64,000 nucleotides of DNA from an uncultured Lachnospiraceae bacterium (lineage in GTDB: Bacteria > Bacillota > Clostridia > Lachnospirales > Lachnospiraceae): contig CANRPO010000012.1 in NCBI GenBank assembly GCA_947632515.1, positions 1 to 64,000 of the forward strand, given 5' to 3'. The position numbers were made by a program, and so were the translations under genes. Shown here piece by piece: positions 45,189 to 54,954 of the stretch; positions within the stretch are counted from its first letter, which is position 1; each line of letters begins with the position of its first letter. The notes under the pieces were generated by a model, which was not told the origin of the DNA, ran no database searches, and saw only the letters and a list, made by a program, of their open reading frames with translations.

Positions 45189-46364
45189 ATGGCAAAGATA
45201 GGAATGATCACAAGTTCTCTGTTTGCGTGCGGCGGTGAGGAGAGGGTCGTATCGCTGATAGCGAATGAACTGTCCAAATATCATGACATTACGATATACA
45301 CATACGAGAGCCGACGTCCGGAGGGCGGTAATCGAAACGACTATGTCCTGTCTGAAAAGATCCGCGTGGAAGAAGTTTTGGCTCCGCAGGAGATATTTTT
45401 CAGGCATGTGGTGAAGGTGCTGTACAATCTGACCGGGATGACGGCGGGGCCGCTCTCGCAAACTCTTTTAAAATGGGCCTTTTATCCGGCAAGCCATCTG
45501 GACGAGTGGACGGAGCGGATCAACCGGGAGCAATACGACCTGATGATAGCAGTCTCGGGAGCGAATACGATACTGCTGGGCTATATTGCGGACAGGATAA
45601 ACGCCCGCTGTATCAGCTGGGAGCACAGCTCATATGAGGGCTATTTCGACAGGCGGACAGGCTATTACAGGAACCGCGTCAAGGCGTACAAGGAGTGCGC
45701 GGCGAGACTGAAAACGCGGGTTGTCCTAAATCAGGACATAGCAGATAAATTTGCGTCAAGGCTTGGCCTTAGCGCGAAGATCATCCCTAACCCCAAGAGT
45801 TTTACGAGCGAACGGAAAGCCGATATGGGCAGCCAATGTTTTGTCACCTGCGGCAGGGTGGAGAGGGAAAAGGGATATGACGATCTGATAGAGGCGTTTG
45901 CGGAATTTGATAAGACAAATGCCAAGTGGAAATTGCTGATCATCGGCGGCGGAAGTATGGAGGAAAAACTTCGAACTCTGGCCAAAGAGAGAGGCGTTTC
46001 AGACAAGGTCGCGATCACGGGATATATTCATGAAGTACAGGAAAATCTGCTGAAAGGCTCGGTCTTTATAATGACCTCCAGATGGGAGGGCTTTCCCATG
46101 ACCGTCACGGAGGCTCTGGAAATGGGACTGCCGGTGATCGCTTACGATATTCCCGCCATGCAGCCGTTAGTTACGGATGGGGTGGAAGGTAAAATTGTGC
46201 CGGCATTTGAGCGACCGCGGCTTGTAGAGGCGATGGAAGAACTGGCGCAGAGTGAAGATCTGAGACGCAGAATGTCCGGGAAAGCCTTGGAGAAGGCAGA
46301 GACTTTGCAGCCCGGACAGATTGTAAAGCAGTGGCTTGCTCTGATCGATGAAGCTCTGCGTTGA
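45189..46364 (+). CDS. Glycosyltransferase family 4
   Basis: A GT-B enzyme of 391 residues. It has TSSLFACGGEERVVSLIA near residue 8, FVTCGRVEREKGYDDLIEAF near residue 219 and MTSRWEGFPMTVTEALEMG near residue 295. It resembles the N-acetylgalactosaminyl- or glucosyltransferase-type GT4 enzymes of capsule loci. AAGAGG precedes ATG 45189 by six bases. The GTG at 45174 overlaps that site and is less likely. The downstream spacer is 53 bp. Confidence 0.87.
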   Translation: MAKIGMITSSLFACGGEERVVSLIANELSKYHDITIYTYESRRPEGGNRNDYVLSEKIRVEEVLAPQEIFFRHVVKVLYNLTGMTAGPLSQTLLKWAFYPASHLDEWTERINREQYDLMIAVSGANTILLGYIADRINARCISWEHSSYEGYFDRRTGYYRNRVKAYKECAARLKTRVVLNQDIADKFASRLGLSAKIIPNPKSFTSERKADMGSQCFVTCGRVEREKGYDDLIEAFAEFDKTNAKWKLLIIGGGSMEEKLRTLAKERGVSDKVAITGYIHEVQENLLKGSVFIMTSRWEGFPMTVTEALEMGLPVIAYDIPAMQPLVTDGVEGKIVPAFERPRLVEAMEELAQSEDLRRRMSGKALEKAETLQPGQIVKQWLALIDEALR

Positions 46365-46417
46365 ATGCGCAAGGTACATGTGCATAAATATGGACAGCGT
46401 GCCGAAGGGAGAATAGA

Positions 46418-48436
46418 ATGTTTGTTTTGCCGATCGTGGCGTATTTACTTTTTTTATTTGTATATTTTAATAAAAAGAAAAATATCGTGGAGTCTGTCGT
46501 GGTGTCGTGGCTGTTTCTCACGTTATACACGTGGTTGTTCGTGGAAGTGTCGGGTGTTTTTGGAATGCTCAACACTGTTGCGGCGCTGGCGGCGTGGGGC
46601 GCGCTGTGCGTCGTCCTGGCGTTTTACATTGGACGGAAACATCTTCTGCACCAAACGATGGATCATTTTAAGACAGAGCAGAGGATGCTTGCTCTCTGGC
46701 GGGAGAACAGGGCAAATTTGATCTGTATGCTTTTGTTCTGCACGGTCGTCTGCCTGTTGGCTGTCCTGAGAAGTCAGAATTTGATTGACAATCTGGAACA
46801 TAGGCTGCCTAAGATCATGCACTGGATCCAGAACGGCAGAGTGGACTATTTTGCGACTACGATACCCGGAGAGATCAACTACACCAAGCTGATCGAGTAT
46901 ATGAATGCCCAGATATATCTGTTGTGGGGAACGGATCGGTTGGTGAATCTTGTGCAGATCGGGACGTATCTGTGCTCTGCCTGCTGTATTTACGGGATCA
47001 GCCGCAAGATCGGCGTTTCGACCGGATTTGCGTTTCTGGCAGTGTGGATCTATCTGTTGAATCCCATGATTTTGATCGAAGTGTTCACGGCGCAGACGGA
47101 TGTGGCGGCGGGAGTCTATCTGTTGGCGTTTGTCTATTTCCTGTTGGATTACATTCATGCCGACAAGCTGAAAATGGACAGGGACGGGGCATTGTCTGCG
47201 ATATGTCTGGCAGGCAGCGTCATGTTCGGATACCTTGCGAAACCGACGGTCTGCTTTGCGATGGTCATTTTCTTTTTGTGGATGTGTGTTGTGCGCATCA
47301 TAAAGAAAGATTCTTTCAAAGTATTGCTGCAATATGTTTTGGTGGGCGGGATCGTGGCGGTCATACTGTTTCTGCCTGATGTCGTGCGGGAATATCGGTA
47401 TCGGCAGATCCCGGACGTCGCATATGAGGAGACGCCGGAGCAGGAGACTGTCTCTGCGGATGGGGCTGTCTCCGATGAAGATACGGAGGAAACGCTGCAG
47501 GTCGATGCTGGCTCGATTTCCGACGGGGTATTGGCAAATCTGCGGCATCCGCAGGAGTTTGTCATCGTCTGTATCAGAAATCTTGCCGCCAATGCCACAA
47601 CGCGCTGTTTCCCTAAGATTAACGAGTGGATCACCCGTTTCGTGGAGAAGTGCGAGCGTTTTTTGAATTATTCCAGCGGCTACCGCTATTTCCGCGTCAT
47701 GGTGGAAGGCGGCGTGGGGGAGACGAGCGAGCCCAGCCCGGTCATTATGTTCAGTTTGTTGTTTGCATGGATCAGTGTGATTGTCAGAATTAGCAGAATC
47801 AATCGAGAGCAGTTCATTTATATGGCTGTGGCAACCGTCGGCTTGATCGTGCAGGCGGGTCTGATGTCTTACTCATGGTACAGGCAGCGCTACTTGATCG
47901 GCGTGATGGCGGTACTGTGTCCGGTTTTTGCGGCCGTTCTGGAGCATGTGATCGTCAGCGCCAAGATAAGACAAAATCTTGCGGCGGCGATGATCACAGT
48001 GAGCTGTTTCGGAACGGTAAACGCCCTATTCTGCGAGATACCCTATGTGATCTCCGGTTTTCACGGCGGGGAGCTGCATCAATATCTGCTGCATGACGAG
48101 TCAGCAGAGTTGTACTACCGGTTGATGCTTGACTATGTCAATGAGAAGGGGTATGAGACGGTGGGGCTTTGCGGCTTTGTGTCATATGAGCAGATCGTGT
48201 GGAGAAATGTCAGAGATCTGAAACGTATGGAACATGTGAATGTAGATCCTCGGTATTACGAGTGCGCGAAACTGGAAGATCCGGAATATCGGCCGCAGTG
48301 CATTGTCGAGGAAATGCCGGAGGTATTTGGGTTGGCGGAAACCATGTATTGCAATGGACAGGAGTATGTCTGCGGTTGGAAGGCTGTCGGAGAAAATGGC
48401 AGAAATTATGCGGTCCTGATACCGAGCGGGCAGTAG
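46418..48436 (+). CDS. Large GT-C-like membrane glycosyltransferase candidate
   Basis: A protein of 672 residues with about twelve helices and an extracytoplasmic C-terminal part (from about 545). The first large loop reads NLIDNLEHRLPKIMHWIQNG near residue 115, matching the DxxxYHLPRxMHWIQN pattern of ArnT/GT39-like GT-C proteins, though the Tyr is replaced. An acidic low-complexity loop lies near residues 335-365. It probably adds a sugar from a polyprenyl-phosphate donor outside the membrane. AAGGGA lies seven bases before the ATG. Confidence 0.68.
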   Translation: MFVLPIVAYLLFLFVYFNKKKNIVESVVVSWLFLTLYTWLFVEVSGVFGMLNTVAALAAWGALCVVLAFYIGRKHLLHQTMDHFKTEQRMLALWRENRANLICMLLFCTVVCLLAVLRSQNLIDNLEHRLPKIMHWIQNGRVDYFATTIPGEINYTKLIEYMNAQIYLLWGTDRLVNLVQIGTYLCSACCIYGISRKIGVSTGFAFLAVWIYLLNPMILIEVFTAQTDVAAGVYLLAFVYFLLDYIHADKLKMDRDGALSAICLAGSVMFGYLAKPTVCFAMVIFFLWMCVVRIIKKDSFKVLLQYVLVGGIVAVILFLPDVVREYRYRQIPDVAYEETPEQETVSADGAVSDEDTEETLQVDAGSISDGVLANLRHPQEFVIVCIRNLAANATTRCFPKINEWITRFVEKCERFLNYSSGYRYFRVMVEGGVGETSEPSPVIMFSLLFAWISVIVRISRINREQFIYMAVATVGLIVQAGLMSYSWYRQRYLIGVMAVLCPVFAAVLEHVIVSAKIRQNLAAAMITVSCFGTVNALFCEIPYVISGFHGGELHQYLLHDESAELYYRLMLDYVNEKGYETVGLCGFVSYEQIVWRNVRDLKRMEHVNVDPRYYECAKLEDPEYRPQCIVEEMPEVFGLAETMYCNGQEYVCGWKAVGENGRNYAVLIPSGQ

Positions 48437-48451
48437 AGAGAAGGTTTTTAA

Positions 48452-50719
48452 ATGGGCAGAAGGCAAAGCTATCTGATCATATTTTTGGCGGAATTGTTAG
48501 TTTTGATGGTTATGGGGGTCAGAATGTTCATAAATTGGACATCTGCAGAAAATATTGATGTTTCTATCACCCAATGGCATTCGGATGAGACTGTATACAA
48601 TACAGAGAACGGCTGGCTTGTTGAGGAAAAAGATGCAGCAGTTGAAGAGAAGACGGCATTTCTGCAGAGTCCCTTGATCGGGTTAAGGAAGGGCACATAC
48701 CGGGCCGAGATAGAATACAGCTGCAGTAGTGAACAGGCATGTACGGCTTACAGCGAAGAAAAACCGTATGCGCTTAAGGCGGGGGAGGCTCGCCTAGGTA
48801 GAAACTATGATCATATATCCTATGATTTTAAATTGACAGAAGACATTTCGGATTTTCAACTGATCGTTTACTATGACGGACAGGGATATTTGCAGATCAC
48901 TGACATTACGCTTGCGCCGTCGCCCTTTGGCAGGCTGAGAAATATGGCGATTGTCCTGTTTTTCTTTATTCTTGCAGATATGTGTCTTCTGTACTCAGAC
49001 AAGATAAGAAAGCACCAGGATTTTGTCCTGGGGGTGGGAGGGATTATTCTGCTAGTCTCTCTGCCGCTGTTTATAGATGGAATATGGGCTGGAGATGATT
49101 TGAGTTTTCATTTGATGCGGATCGAGGGCATTGCGCAGGAACTGCGGATGGGAAATATTCCAGTGAGGATTTCTTCAGCCTGGATAGACGGATATGGCTA
49201 TCCTGTGTCGATCTATTATGGGGATTTATTGTTATACGTTCCAGCGGTGATGAATTTGATCGGTTTTTCCGTCACAGAAGCGTATAAATTCTATGTTTTC
49301 ATGATCAATGCGGGTACTGCGGTGATCGCCTGTTACTGTATGAATCGTGTTTACAGGGATCGGAGGATCGCGCTGTTGACATGTTTGGCGTACTGTACAG
49401 CGTCGTACCGCCTGATCAACGTGTATGCCAGAGCAGCGGTTGGCGAATACAGCGCTATGATGTTTTTGCCCTTGGTTGCGGCGGCAGTCTATAAGATCTA
49501 TACGGATGATGTGCAGGATAACAGGGAATATCGGAAAAATGCAACTTTGCTTGCGATTGGAATGAGTGGTCTGATCGGTACTCATATTTTGAGTACCGAG
49601 ATGGTGGTGGTCGTTCTGGCCATCGTATGTTTGTCGCTGTGCAGATTGACATTTAGGAAAGAAACCATAAGAGTATGGCTTACTGCGGTTGGAGAGACCT
49701 GCCTTTTGAGCGCGTATTTTATCGTGCCGTTTCTGGATTACTCCGTGAGCGTGCCTAGTAAGATTGGAGCGATTGTGGAGCGAGGCGGGGCGGCTATTCA
49801 GGTGAGAGGCGTGACTCTGGCGGATTATTTCACTTTTTTCAAACCATTGCAGCAGATCGATTTTCGCTATGCAGATACCGGGAGGCTTTTGTCACCGGGT
49901 ATTATTTTAATGGCAGCGTTGATCGTTGCGGTGGTATTCTGTATCAAAAGATGGAGCAAGACAGATAAGAAAATAAAGTGGTTGGTCTTTTATGCATGTC
50001 TGACAGGGGGTGTCACGTTGAGGGTATTTCCTTGGGATGAACTGGCTGAGCACTCGCAGATGGGGAATTTTTTATCTCAGGTACAGTTCCCGTGGAGATA
50101 TATAAGCATACTGACAATTATGCTGACGTTGCTGTTTGGATGTCTGCTTGCGCAGTCAAGCGGCGACAGGGCTGGATTTGTGCAGACTGAGAGGATTGTT
50201 TTGATCACAGGGTTTGTGATGACCTGTTTCTTTACAACAAGGTATATGGAGGGCACCTCCTACTTTAATGCTTATTGCGGGGAAGAGTTAAGCAGATATT
50301 CCGTTGGAACTGGAGAGTATCTGCGGAGCGGTACCAACAGAGATATGTTTAAGACGCTCTCATCAGATACTCTTTCGGAACGTATGAATGAGGTGTCCAT
50401 TATATCCAGAAGAGGCTGTAGTATGAGAATCAGATGCGTTGCGTCAGATGAGGAAGGCTTTATCTGGGTTCCATTGTTTCATTACAAGGGCTATCATGTC
50501 ACGGACGACGATGGAAATGAGTATCAGATCAAAGATGGATATGCCAATCAGATCGAAGTGTCTGTGCCGATCGGATTTGACGGTTATCTGAACGTTGAGT
50601 TCCGGGAGCCGTGGTATTGGCGGGCGGCAGAGATATTTTCCCTGCTGTCGGTATTAGGGATATGTATTGTAAAGGGAAGGATGATTTATCAAAATGAAAA
50701 GCTTGTGGCAGGACATTAA
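48452..50719 (+). CDS. YfhO/PTPS-related-domain GT-C-like membrane protein
   Basis: A protein of 755 residues. A first helix (8-27) is followed by an outside beta-rich domain (about 30-155). A multi-helix region then has WAGDDLSFHLMRIEG near residue 213 and GYGYPVSIYYGDLLLYVP, blocks of the membrane family called 6-pyruvoyl-tetrahydropterin-synthase related. The tail from about 625 is again extracytoplasmic. The DD pair in the first loop is consistent with GT-C catalysis. The family name does not imply pterin chemistry. Its end overlaps the ABC gene by 26 bp. Confidence 0.7.
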   Translation: MGRRQSYLIIFLAELLVLMVMGVRMFINWTSAENIDVSITQWHSDETVYNTENGWLVEEKDAAVEEKTAFLQSPLIGLRKGTYRAEIEYSCSSEQACTAYSEEKPYALKAGEARLGRNYDHISYDFKLTEDISDFQLIVYYDGQGYLQITDITLAPSPFGRLRNMAIVLFFFILADMCLLYSDKIRKHQDFVLGVGGIILLVSLPLFIDGIWAGDDLSFHLMRIEGIAQELRMGNIPVRISSAWIDGYGYPVSIYYGDLLLYVPAVMNLIGFSVTEAYKFYVFMINAGTAVIACYCMNRVYRDRRIALLTCLAYCTASYRLINVYARAAVGEYSAMMFLPLVAAAVYKIYTDDVQDNREYRKNATLLAIGMSGLIGTHILSTEMVVVVLAIVCLSLCRLTFRKETIRVWLTAVGETCLLSAYFIVPFLDYSVSVPSKIGAIVERGGAAIQVRGVTLADYFTFFKPLQQIDFRYADTGRLLSPGIILMAALIVAVVFCIKRWSKTDKKIKWLVFYACLTGGVTLRVFPWDELAEHSQMGNFLSQVQFPWRYISILTIMLTLLFGCLLAQSSGDRAGFVQTERIVLITGFVMTCFFTTRYMEGTSYFNAYCGEELSRYSVGTGEYLRSGTNRDMFKTLSSDTLSERMNEVSIISRRGCSMRIRCVASDEEGFIWVPLFHYKGYHVTDDDGNEYQIKDGYANQIEVSVPIGFDGYLNVEFREPWYWRAAEIFSLLSVLGICIVKGRMIYQNEKLVAGH

Positions 50720-52499
50720 AACCTTTATAACGACGATCAGGCAGCTGCTTGGTCTGTTGACGCCAAGACAGCGCAGGCAGGCGGTCGGCGTCTTTGTTTT
50801 GGTGGTGATAGGAGCGGCGTTTGAGACGCTGGGCGTGGCCGCCATCCTTCCGTTTGTCTATGCGGTCATCGATACCTCGCGGTTGTGGGGCAATCGATAT
50901 ATTATCGTGTTTGCCGAAACGTTCGGCCTTCACACGGACGCGGAACTGATCATCAGCTTAGGACTTTTGATCAGCGCGTTTTATATTTTTAAGAATCTCT
51001 TTATGATGCTGACTTCCTATTTGGAGAACAGATTTAAGGCTGACTTCGCGTACGAACTCTCTAAGTTGATGCTGCACAGCTATATGAAACGGCCGTATAT
51101 TTATTTCCTTGGGACGAACAGCGCGGAGATGATTCGCGGCCTAAACGATGACATCAACAGCATCAATGATATGCTGACGGCGCTTTTTAAAATTTTTTCA
51201 CTGGGATTTATGATGATCGGTATCGGTGTATTTCTGATCATCCAGGAACCGCTGATGGCGTTCGGCATCGTTCTGCTTGCGCTCATCGTCTTTGCGGTAA
51301 TCGTGCTGGTGGTGAAGAAAAAGATCAGAGAGCTTGGCAAATTAAAGATCAAGTACGCTACCGCCGCGTATAAATACGCCTATCAGGCGGTGAATGGTAT
51401 GAAGGAAATCTCCATTATGAAAAGAGATGATTATTTTCTGGACAAGTATACAAGCGTGACATCCAGAAAAAAGGAGGCGGATACCATATATAACAGTATC
51501 TCTGTCGCGCCGGAGAGGATCGTGGAGGCGGCGTTCGTGTGCGGTATTCTGGGAATCGTCTGTATTCAGGTGGGAGTTGGAGGTATGACGGCGTCGCTGA
51601 TCACCAATCTGGCGGCTTTTGCCGTGGGCGCGATGCGTGTGATGCCCTCCCTTTCCACTTTGACGGGGCGTATGACGCAGGTCGTGTATCTGCGGCCGGC
51701 ATTAGGAGGGATCTGCGCCAATATAGAGGCGGCCAGACAGCAGGAAAAGCTGTTTCTGGAAATGCAGGATTTTGTCGACAGCAGCGAGCACGAGGTCGCG
51801 TTCAACGAAACGGTGGAGATGAAGGGGATCGACTGGAAATATCCCGGTACGGACAAGTACATTTTGAAAGATGCAGGAATCACGATCCGTAAGGGCGAAT
51901 GTGTCGCGTTGGTTGGTAAGTCGGGAGCCGGAAAGACTACGCTTGCGGACATTTTGCTGGGGCTGCTCAAACCGGAGCGCGGGTTTGTCCGCGTGGACGG
52001 TATCGATGTATACACTATTCCCTACGCATGGAGCAAGATCATCGGCTATGTGCCGCAGATGGTTTATCTGATTGACGATACGATCCGAAATAATGTGGCT
52101 TTTGGCATAGAGGAAGAACAGATCGATGACGCGAAGATCTGGAACGCGTTGGACAAGGCGCAGATCAGAGCATTTATAGAAACACTGCCGGATGGGCTTG
52201 ACACGGTCATCGGCGAGCGGGGTGTGAAATTCTCCGGCGGACAGAGGCAGCGTATTGCCATCGCGAGAGCTTTGTATCACGATCCGGAGATCCTGGTGTT
52301 CGACGAGGCCACTGCGGCGCTGGACGGAGAGACGGAAACGGCGGTCATGGATGCGATCAACAGGCTGCGCGGAGAGAAGACGCTCGTCATCATCGCACAC
52401 AGACTGAACACGATTAGCCACTGCGATAAATTCTATGAGGTCGGCGACCGGAAGGTTGAAGAGAGGGCGAGGGAAGAGGTTTTGGAGAGAAAAAGTTAG
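50694..52499 (+). CDS. ABC exporter/flippase, fused permease and ATPase (copy 3)
   Basis: A protein of 601 residues. Six helices are followed by an ATPase with Walker A GKSGAGKTT at 408-416, signature SGGQRQRIAIARAL near 515 and ILVFDEATAALDGE. The first helix region (FETLGVAAILPFVYAVID) corresponds to those of copies at 9483 and 35013. A glycolipid cargo is likely, perhaps the product of the GT-C genes upstream. It overlaps the preceding gene by 26 bp and is followed by a promoter and a clear change in base composition. Confidence 0.9.
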   Translation: MKSLWQDIKTFITTIRQLLGLLTPRQRRQAVGVFVLVVIGAAFETLGVAAILPFVYAVIDTSRLWGNRYIIVFAETFGLHTDAELIISLGLLISAFYIFKNLFMMLTSYLENRFKADFAYELSKLMLHSYMKRPYIYFLGTNSAEMIRGLNDDINSINDMLTALFKIFSLGFMMIGIGVFLIIQEPLMAFGIVLLALIVFAVIVLVVKKKIRELGKLKIKYATAAYKYAYQAVNGMKEISIMKRDDYFLDKYTSVTSRKKEADTIYNSISVAPERIVEAAFVCGILGIVCIQVGVGGMTASLITNLAAFAVGAMRVMPSLSTLTGRMTQVVYLRPALGGICANIEAARQQEKLFLEMQDFVDSSEHEVAFNETVEMKGIDWKYPGTDKYILKDAGITIRKGECVALVGKSGAGKTTLADILLGLLKPERGFVRVDGIDVYTIPYAWSKIIGYVPQMVYLIDDTIRNNVAFGIEEEQIDDAKIWNALDKAQIRAFIETLPDGLDTVIGERGVKFSGGQRQRIAIARALYHDPEILVFDEATAALDGETETAVMDAINRLRGEKTLVIIAHRLNTISHCDKFYEVGDRKVEERAREEVLERKS

Positions 52500-52528
52500 G
52501 TGAACAACTGAAGGAAATGTGTTATACT
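52500..52528 (+). promoter_or_regulatory. Predicted extended -10 promoter before the AT-richer island
   Basis: TGTGT followed by TATACT (52523-52528) is an extended -10 of the same form as at 41963 and 63635. The -35 position 17 bases upstream reads GTGAAC (52500-52505) and is weak. Transcription would begin near 52535, leaving a leader of about 70 bases before ATG 52607. Confidence 0.5.
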
Positions 52529-52606
52529 ATCGAAGATGGTATGCTTTGGCGATACCCGGTGGCTATAACGATAGGATTATATACTATGAGGTGAAGAAAA
52601 AATAAA

Positions 52607-53980
52607 ATGAGTTTGAGAAAGAAAAGTTGTTTTGGAATTGTGTTTGCGCTGCTTTTTTTCGTAAGTATGATCGTATTGATACTGATAGACAACACGATGA
52701 TTCGTTATGACGCTGCATTTTATAAACGATTGGAAGTGGAATATGCGAATGGGGGCATTGATAATCTATCGACAGGCTTTAGGGGATGGTTGTTTCCCTT
52801 TATTTTATCGATTTTTTATAGAATAGGCATGCTTGTGGAGAATGAATATTTGGGTGATTGGCTTATGGCGTCTGTTTTTTTCGCCGTTACATTCTCGGCA
52901 AGTTTCTATTATGTCAGCCAAATGCTGGAGATAGAGCAGTCAGATAAGTATGCTGTTTGTGTGGGAGGGGGTATTTCCGGAATCATCTTTTTTATCTTTT
53001 TTAGAGGATTATTTATTTATCCTTTGTCAGATTTTTGCGCATTTTCGTTCGCTTTGTTGGACATTATTCTTATACACGATATTGTGAAAAATGAGAGAAG
53101 GCAGGAAAAGTGGAAGGGTGTAGAGGCATATATTGCGGGTTTTTGTCTGTACGGAGTATATAACATCAGAACAATTTATTTATTTTTGTTTATGGCCTGC
53201 CTGTTGCTTTTGACGATTTGGCAATTGTGCGAGAAGAAATGGAAACAGCTTGCGTTGACTTTGCCGGCTTGTCTTGCCGGAATATTATCTTGTGCTATAC
53301 CGCAGATAAAGCTGAATTATCGCCTGTTGGGTATACTTTCATGGAAGGTTCCCACGGAAGGGTTAATGCTAAAGCAGTTACAGTGGGGAATATCGTGGGA
53401 GAGGTATGCGACATATGTTGGGGAATCGGCACAGTATGATAGTGCGGCGATGTACTTTGTGGATAAGATCGGGCAAAATCTTTTAGACAGTGCCGGAATC
53501 GTAGAATTCTCATCATATAGACAGTTTATTAAATTGGTGTTGAGTCATCCGTTAGATTTCCTGGGGGTTTATGTGCGCCACTTTCTTAACATGCTGTATC
53601 CTATATATCCCAATCAGTATATTTATGATATTACAAAGGATAAAAGCCTGTTGCTTATTTTGTTTTATACGCTGTGCTTTGTAGCCGTTTCCGCTTTTCT
53701 GTATTCATTTAAGCCGAAAAGAGACAGATGGATCTGGCTTGGAATGATTTTGCTGCCGTGCTTTTGTATTCTTCCGGGAGCGGTGGAGATCAGATTTTTT
53801 ATCGCTCTTCATTTTGTAATTTATATGTACGCTATATTGGGATTTAAAGATTTTATTGTCCGTTTTTGGACTAACAGAGGAAAATATATTGCAGCTTATC
53901 TCGTCGGTTTTGCACTCTACATTGCATATGCAGGATCCATGCTTGGGACCACTGCAAACGGTATTGCAACTATCAACTGA
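52607..53980 (+). CDS. Polytopic membrane protein, GT-C-like
   Basis: A protein of 457 residues with about ten helices. The first outward loop has MIRYDAAFYKRLEVEY near residue 31, with an Asp in the position expected for GT-C enzymes. No further family motif is recognised. Codon use is AT-richer than in genes before 52500. Its TGA overlaps the ATG of a GtrB-like GT2 (TGATG), so the two form a likely donor-maker and transferase pair, as at 36787 and 38289. GAGGTG lies 13 bases before the ATG. Confidence 0.6.
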   Translation: MSLRKKSCFGIVFALLFFVSMIVLILIDNTMIRYDAAFYKRLEVEYANGGIDNLSTGFRGWLFPFILSIFYRIGMLVENEYLGDWLMASVFFAVTFSASFYYVSQMLEIEQSDKYAVCVGGGISGIIFFIFFRGLFIYPLSDFCAFSFALLDIILIHDIVKNERRQEKWKGVEAYIAGFCLYGVYNIRTIYLFLFMACLLLLTIWQLCEKKWKQLALTLPACLAGILSCAIPQIKLNYRLLGILSWKVPTEGLMLKQLQWGISWERYATYVGESAQYDSAAMYFVDKIGQNLLDSAGIVEFSSYRQFIKLVLSHPLDFLGVYVRHFLNMLYPIYPNQYIYDITKDKSLLLILFYTLCFVAVSAFLYSFKPKRDRWIWLGMILLPCFCILPGAVEIRFFIALHFVIYMYAILGFKDFIVRFWTNRGKYIAAYLVGFALYIAYAGSMLGTTANGIATIN

Positions 53981-54954
53981 TGTTGACACGGCAGGGGGGG
54001 GGGAAGAAGATTGTGAAAATATCGTTGGTCATACCAGTATATTTTAATCAGGACAATTTACCGCCACTCTATTATGATATTGTGGACAAGCTGTATCCGC
54101 ATACAGAGTACGAGTGGGAAATTATTATGGTAAATGACGGGTCTACGGATAACAGCTATAAGGTTATGAAAGAATTGGCGGCAAAAGATTCTCGCATAAA
54201 GGCGATCAGTCTGTCGCGTAATTTCGGGTCGCATGCAGCTATTTTGTGTGGACTTTCAAAGTGCAGCGGGGACTGTGCCGTTGTCAAGGCAGCGGATCTG
54301 CAGGAACCGACAGAATTGGTCATTGAGATGATAAAACGTTGGGAACGAGGCTACAATGTCGTGCTGGCAGTCAGAGAGGGGCGTGAAGAGAGCAAAAGTC
54401 AGACTGCGTTTGCAAATTTATACTATACCATGGTCCGCAAATTTATGTTGGAGGCAATGCCGAAAGGAGGATTTGACGTATATTTGGTAGATCGTAAAGT
54501 GATAAATGTCCTGACGGCACTTGATGAGACAAACAGCGCTCTTACCGGCCAAATATTGTGGAGCGGTTTTAAGACAGATAAGGTATACTATACCAGACTT
54601 GCAAGGGAGATTGGCAAAAGCAGATGGACATTTAAGAAAAAAATTAAATTAGTTGCAGATACTTTGTTCAGTTTTTCCACTTTACCGATAAAAGTTGTGA
54701 CAATAGTGGGAATTTTTTCTTTCATAGGAGCGATTCTATGGGCGTGTGTGGAAGTGATATGCAAGCTATTGGGGCTGATCAATGTAAGCGGTTGGACGAC
54801 TCTTTTTATTTTCAATTTGTTTAGTTTTGGCGTAATCATGTTTACGATGGGGATTTTGGGGGAGTATATCTGGCGAATATTCGATGCCTCCAGGAAACGT
54901 CCGCCATATATAATTGAAGATGAAAATGAAATAAAGGAAGAGAAAATAGAATGA
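53980..54954 (+). CDS. GtrB-like polyprenyl-phosphate glycosyltransferase with poly-G start
   Basis: A protein of 324 residues. The GT-A domain has SLVIPVYFNQDNLPPLY, MVNDGSTDNS near 50 and VKAADLQEP near 102. Two helices near 235-255 and 270-295 follow, as in GtrB/ArnC-type enzymes that make undecaprenyl-phosphate sugars. ATG 53980 overlaps the previous stop (TGATG). A run of ten Gs (53994-54003) follows in frame. With nine or eleven Gs, translation from this ATG would stop at 54014-54016 or about 54045. GTG 54013 is an alternative start that would make the G run part of the ribosome site. Either way, the tract suggests variable expression. Confidence 0.85.
   Translation: MLTRQGGGKKIVKISLVIPVYFNQDNLPPLYYDIVDKLYPHTEYEWEIIMVNDGSTDNSYKVMKELAAKDSRIKAISLSRNFGSHAAILCGLSKCSGDCAVVKAADLQEPTELVIEMIKRWERGYNVVLAVREGREESKSQTAFANLYYTMVRKFMLEAMPKGGFDVYLVDRKVINVLTALDETNSALTGQILWSGFKTDKVYYTRLAREIGKSRWTFKKKIKLVADTLFSFSTLPIKVVTIVGIFSFIGAILWACVEVICKLLGLINVSGWTTLFIFNLFSFGVIMFTMGILGEYIWRIFDASRKRPPYIIEDENEIKEEKIE
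53994..54003 (+). repeat. Homopolymeric G10 tract, candidate phase-variation site
   Basis: Ten consecutive Gs lie between codons 5 and 8 of the GT2 frame read from ATG 53980, in an AT-rich part of the window. In this length the frame is open. Loss or gain of one G brings an early stop. Such tracts change length by slipped-strand mispairing. A read-length error in the assembly is the main alternative. Confidence 0.7.

Noticed and set aside
48452-50719. A pterin-synthesis enzyme
   Set aside because: The family label containing 6-pyruvoyl-tetrahydropterin synthase refers to a membrane-protein domain; no pterin active-site pattern is seen.
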